Position numbers and translations under genes: made by a program. A stretch of 45,265 nucleotides of DNA from an uncultured Blautia sp. Lineage in GTDB: Bacteria; Bacillota; Clostridia; Lachnospirales; Lachnospiraceae. The notes under the pieces were generated by a model, which saw nothing but the letters and a program-made list of their open reading frames with translations, did no database searches and was not told the origin of the DNA. Shown here piece by piece: positions 42,940 to 45,265 of this stretch. The first letter of the stretch is position 1, and the number at the start of each line of letters is the position of its first letter. The stretch is taken from positions 1-45,265 of the forward strand of contig UQLX01000020.1 in NCBI GenBank assembly GCA_900541985.1, given 5' to 3'.

Positions 42940-43369
42940 TTTCTTTCTCCCGTTCATATTTTGAATGTACATAATGATAAATCTTAAAAAGATAGTCCTC
43001 GCTGTCCATGTTCTGAATCATTTCAACCGCCAGCTTTTTATAATCTTTATCATTTCCCCCTTCCTCTCGGATTTCCTTGTCTTTTTTTCTCTCTCGAATA
43101 ATCATATCATAGATCGACTTCTGAATATGTTTGACATAATCAAAAACAACGCTTAAATATACAAGCGAACTTTGTATATTGGAATACTGCACCAGTCCAT
43201 CATCTAAACTTTTCGGCTCCTGCACAGATTCCATAGTTTCTTGAACCCCAGTAAGCACAAACGCCGCCTTGTCAAAATCAACATCTAAACACTCAAGTTC
43301 CATCAAAATTGTACTTTTTTCACTCAACATATCCTTAATAATTTCGCTTGCTAAAGATTGATTGTGCAT
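42914..43369 (-). CDS. Element-encoded helical protein, 151 residues
   Basis: The protein starts MHNQSLASEIIKDMLSEK after AAGGAGG (10-nt spacing) and is predicted to be almost entirely helical, with no membrane helix. Its last 45 residues (NDKDYKKLAVEMI, SEDYLFKIYHYVHSKYERE) resemble the downstream 35-residue protein, as if the same module exists fused and free. It is in the leftward small-gene run of the integrative element. Function unknown; a role in control of excision or transfer would be speculation. Confidence 0.7.
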   Translation of the reverse strand: MHNQSLASEIIKDMLSEKSTILMELECLDVDFDKAAFVLTGVQETMESVQEPKSLDDGLVQYSNIQSSLVYLSVVFDYVKHIQKSIYDMIIRERKKDKEIREEGGNDKDYKKLAVEMIQNMDSEDYLFKIYHYVHSKYEREKENGLQENDC

Positions 43370-43447
43370 TTTCTTAAATCCTCCTTGATTTTCTGCCGGA
43401 TAAACCGTATAATCAATGCAAATCCGGCTATTGTGTAGGTGTCCGGG

Positions 43448-43579
43448 TTACTCTGCCTTTGTTGAGTCTGCCAACTCTTCAAGGGCTTTTTTCATGGATT
43501 CCAGTTCTTCAACTACTTTATCGTAAGTAGCCAACATTAACTCATATTGTTCCATAGGAATACAAATACACTTTTGCAT
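43448..43579 (-). CDS. Small coiled-coil protein, 43 residues
   Basis: ATG at 43579 follows AAGGAG (10 nt). The protein MQKCICIPMEQYELMLATYD continues as KVVEELESMKKALEELADST, a heptad-like helix. The N-terminal CICIPMEQYE pattern resembles small phage or ICE proteins with a short beta strand and coiled coil. Too short for automated calls, but the codon pattern, ribosome site and position in the run support it. Confidence 0.6.
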   Translation of the reverse strand: MQKCICIPMEQYELMLATYDKVVEELESMKKALEELADSTKAE

Positions 43580-43593
43580 AACTCGCTTTCTCC

Positions 43594-43770
43594 TTATCGT
43601 ATGTATTTTCCGTATATCTCCATAACAGAATCAGAAACGCCGGATTTATAGACTTTTCGTATATCTGTTATAGTTTCGTCTTTCAGCAACTTCAACCACA
43701 CTATCAAGTCTTTGCTACTATTTGCATAGTTACAACAACGCCCGTCAGCGTATTCAATTCTGTATCTCAT
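43594..43770 (-). CDS. Small element protein, 58 residues
   Basis: The frame MRYRIEYADGRCCNYANSSK to SVMEIYGKYIR is open from 43770 to 43594. Its ATG overlaps the upstream stop as ATGA, indicating translational coupling. Proteins with the same start (MRYRIEYADGRxCN) and the GVSDSVMExYxKY end are familiar from Firmicute conjugative elements; their function is unknown to me. Confidence 0.7.
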   Translation of the reverse strand: MRYRIEYADGRCCNYANSSKDLIVWLKLLKDETITDIRKVYKSGVSDSVMEIYGKYIR

Positions 43771-44093
43771 GCCGCCACCTCCTGCACCTGTGACCGCCCA
43801 AAGAACCGGGCTTTATATATGGCTCCATCTCCTTTACTGCCCCAAATCAGATCAGCACCAAATAAAGCCTTGCTGCCATGAATAACCTCATATCCCAGCT
43901 TTTTCCATTCACTCCATGTATTTGTTTCCTCTGTAACCTCTGCCGCTTCTTTGGCTTTCTCAATGCGGTTCTGGTTGATTTCAACAGCCTTTGCAGACAT
44001 CCAAGCCCTGTGAAGTGCTTCAGCGAATGTAATTTCTGCTTTTCTGAAAATCTCCCATGCTTTTTTCATTATCTGGCTTAAATTGTACTTCAT
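43767..44093 (-). CDS. Conserved mobile-element protein, 108 residues
   Basis: The start at 44093 follows AAAGGAGGT. The protein begins MKYNLSQIMKKAWEIFRK and has EALHRAWMSAKA, TWSEWKKLGYEVIHGSKALFG and ADLIWGSKGDGAIYKARFFG segments. I recognise it as a conserved ICE/plasmid cargo family of unknown function, recurrent in clostridial conjugative elements. It is the first gene of the run behind the repressor-controlled promoter at 44267-44295. Confidence 0.78.
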   Translation of the reverse strand: MKYNLSQIMKKAWEIFRKAEITFAEALHRAWMSAKAVEINQNRIEKAKEAAEVTEETNTWSEWKKLGYEVIHGSKALFGADLIWGSKGDGAIYKARFFGRSQVQEVAA

Positions 44094-44266
44094 CTTATTA
44101 CCTCCTTTGTATTGGAACAAGCCCCGGCAGGCTTTAAGCATCTAGCGGCTTTTGCGGCTTCTCAATCTCTCTTATCCTGTTTCCCGGTGTTATGTTGTAC
44201 TCTTGCTTTCCCTTTCGGTACTCCCGTCCACCTTCGCTTGTTCTGTTTGCTTTATTTTATGTACTT
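44094..44266 (-). other. Untranslated leader of the small-gene run
   Basis: About 165 nt between the predicted start of transcription and the first gene. It has an in-frame upstream ATG (44141) without ribosome site and an AAGCC/GGCTT hairpin. I see no riboswitch class. Confidence 0.45.
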
Positions 44267-44383
44267 ATTATAGCACTAACTCTAGTACGTGTCAATTAAA
44301 ATATGCACTAAAGTTAGTACCTATTTGACACACTATCTTTGTGCATTTTGCCACTAGCTTTAGTGCGTGACAAATGTTATAAT
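44267..44383. promoter_or_regulatory. Divergent promoters with repeated operators of the XRE regulator
   Basis: Leftward: TTGACA (44290-44295), 17 nt, TATAAT (44267-44272), a consensus promoter whose spacer is filled by operator O1 (44273-44288). Rightward: extended -10 TGTTATAAT (hexamer 44378-44383). Operators share CACTA-n5-TAGTR: O1 CACTAACTCTAGTAC, O2 CACTAAAGTTAGTAC (44306-44320), O4 CACTAGCTTTAGTGC (44352-44366); a degenerate O3 CACTATCTTTGTGC is at 44331-44344. O4 overlaps the -35 region of the rightward promoter. Confidence 0.75.
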
Positions 44384-44457
44384 ATAATTGTAAAATGGAA
44401 AACGTGTATCATTATTTCAACGCCCCCATTTACTAAAAAACGGAAGAAGGTGTATTT

Positions 44458-44673
44458 ATGGGAATCAGTTTCAAAAAATTAGAAACGCTCTTATCTGATA
44501 ATGGGAAAACCTTTTATAGCTTGCGTAAAGATAAAATTGTCGGAACTGAAACAATAAAAAAATTACAACAAGGCTATGGCATTATAGACACTCGAACCAT
44601 AAGCAATCTTTGCCAGTATTTGAAATGTCAGCCCGGAGATTTAATGGAATATGTGCCAGATAAAGAGGAATAG
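44458..44673 (+). CDS. XRE family (Cro/CI-type) regulator
   Basis: A 71-residue helix-turn-helix protein, YozG-like: MGISFKKLETLLSDNGKTFY, then ETIKKLQQGYGIIDTRTISNL (key ETIKKLQQG and DTRTISNLCQYL) and QPGDLMEYVPDKEE. Small single-domain repressors of this kind control integrative element genes. It is divergent from the small-gene/int run, and the intergenic region has repeated operators, so it most likely represses that run and itself. The start follows GAAGAAGGTG. Confidence 0.85.
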   Translation: MGISFKKLETLLSDNGKTFYSLRKDKIVGTETIKKLQQGYGIIDTRTISNLCQYLKCQPGDLMEYVPDKEE

Positions 44674-44677
44674 GCTA

Positions 44678-44819
44678 TTGCGTTCTGCTGCCAGATATGC
44701 TATATTGATAATAGAAAAAGGGAAAGCCAGAAACACACGGTCTACCCTCAACAATGACAAACTATATGCTTTACAGCATCAGCCGTTCACTATTCGCAGT
44801 AGTGGGCGGCTATTTTCTT
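44678..44819 (+). ncRNA. Putative antitoxin RNA convergent with the holin-like toxin
   Basis: TTGCGT (44678-44683), 17 nt, TGC-TATATT (44701-44706) could start an RNA near 44712. It would end at an 11-bp hairpin GCCGTTCACTA/TAGTGGGCGGC (44782-44810) followed by TATTTTCTT. The 3' end overlaps the toxin stop codon and its 3' untranslated region, the layout of known type I pairs. Confidence 0.4.
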
Positions 44820-44908
44820 CCCTTGAAGATCTCGTAAATGAGACTAGCAAGGGCAACCAACAAGATACCTATCTGGATTAAATCCGAATATGTAACATAC
44901 ATTGGCAT
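44810..44908 (-). CDS. Putative holin-like toxin (type I toxin-antitoxin peptide)
   Basis: A 32-residue peptide beginning MPMYVTYSDLIQIGILLVAL and ending IYEIFKGRK: a short polar N-terminus, one transmembrane helix and a basic tail. VTYSDLIQIGI is the hallmark of the Hol-Tox family of Firmicute type I toxins. A strong AAAGGAGGG lies 3 nt before the ATG region, and upstream hairpin CCCTCC/GGAGGG (44943-44959 on the plus strand) could fold onto the ribosome site. The convergent RNA at its 3' end is described separately. Confidence 0.75.
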   Translation of the reverse strand: MPMYVTYSDLIQIGILLVALASLIYEIFKGRK

Positions 44909-45028
44909 CGCCCTCCTTTCCTCTTTGGTCTGGAGGGTTGAGCCCTCCGAAATGGAGGGTAGGCCGCCTTTATGTGCTCTGACTTTCCGTGCAATCAGTA
45001 TAGCACACTTTTCCTTTATCAGGCAATC

Positions 45029-45265
45029 TTATTTCCAGTTATTTTCAATTTCATCTTTAGTTATAATCTTGTCAACATTTACGGCAAACTCTGCCCCATA
45101 AATTGTCTTTCTTGTTCCTATTGATAATTGCGCATAATCTCCTGGATGAGCTTCACTTTCAAACGGTAAGCGCAAAATAATTCGACGGATTGTGTTGCCC
45201 TAAAAATGAATCCATAATAATCATTAGAAAATGCAAGCATTTCACTTCATCTTCTCTTGCTAGAA
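45029..45265 (-). pseudogene. C-terminal end of a frameshifted element gene, cut by the window edge
   Basis: On the minus strand a frame beginning LAREDEVKCLHFLMIIMDSF at the edge is followed, one base out of frame, by NTIRRIILRLPFESEAHPGD and on to NKxxxENNWK, ending at TAA 45029. The two parts read as one protein if one base in TTAGGGC is removed. I do not recognise the family. A sequencing error is possible. Confidence 0.4.

Noticed and set aside
45150..45215. Programmed frameshift at the right edge
   Set aside because: The required shift is plus one and the site A-TTT-TTA-GGG is not a proper slippery heptamer for it; a mutation is simpler.
1..45265. CRISPR array, rRNA operon, complete insertion sequence, phage structural genes
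   Set aside because: None seen on either strand; the repeats found are too few and too irregular for CRISPR.

Overview
The window looks like the chromosome of a low-to-mid GC anaerobic Firmicute, most likely a gut Lachnospiraceae (Clostridia). The grounds are the gene content (paralogous EF-G, PPDK plus PPi-type phosphofructokinase, PreP-like M16 peptidase, Gram-positive type promoters and AGGAGG ribosome sites) and the conserved order ylxM-ffh-rpsP-khpA-rimM-trmD-queA. I cannot name the species from sequence alone.

Layout. 1-12.7 kb is ordinary chromosome: an EF-G paralogue, tyrA-aroA (aromatic amino acid synthesis, class II EPSP synthase), a GNAT acetyltransferase, D-lactate dehydrogenase, endonuclease IV, a CapA-like protein, YccF, a MATE exporter and a large secreted protein of unknown function. 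12.8-18.3 kb is a decay zone: three genes are broken (an RNase Z-like small protein by one amber codon, an aldehyde dehydrogenase by three frameshifts and one stop, a membrane GGDEF-EAL protein by several lesions), while folC between them is intact. 18.5-21.5 kb is a two-gene unit: a DUF134 regulator and an 860-residue CoA-disulfide-reductase/rhodanese/sulfite-reductase/ferredoxin fusion. 21.5-23.8 kb is accessory DNA: an IS21-type relic that truncates a small gene beside a Fic-like protein whose motif lacks the catalytic histidine, a hidden 49-codon transcription unit and nested repeats. 23.8-29.5 kb carries PPDK, PPi-dependent phosphofructokinase and glycyl-tRNA synthetase. 29.6-41.2 kb is a long leftward run of housekeeping genes (cupin, recO, era, M16 peptidase, glf, queA, trmD, rimM, khpA, rpsP, ffh, ylxM).

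41.25 kb to the right edge is one end of an integrative element: tyrosine integrase, five small genes in overlapping order, a divergent XRE repressor with at least three operator copies in the intergenic promoter, and a holin-like type I toxin with a convergent RNA. The element lies immediately upstream of ylxM, where ftsY would be expected in many Firmicutes.

The most interesting signal is between the integrase and its upstream small gene (42684-42813). Two tandem elements of about 48 nt each have a 5-bp/7-nt stem-loop that fits the tRNA T-arm consensus, enclosed by an 8-9 bp acceptor-like stem and joined by a linker with a shared CATGGTGC. The stems differ in sequence between the copies but both still pair, which is covariation visible inside the window. 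I do not recognise this as a described RNA family. No complete tRNA, rRNA or CRISPR array was found.
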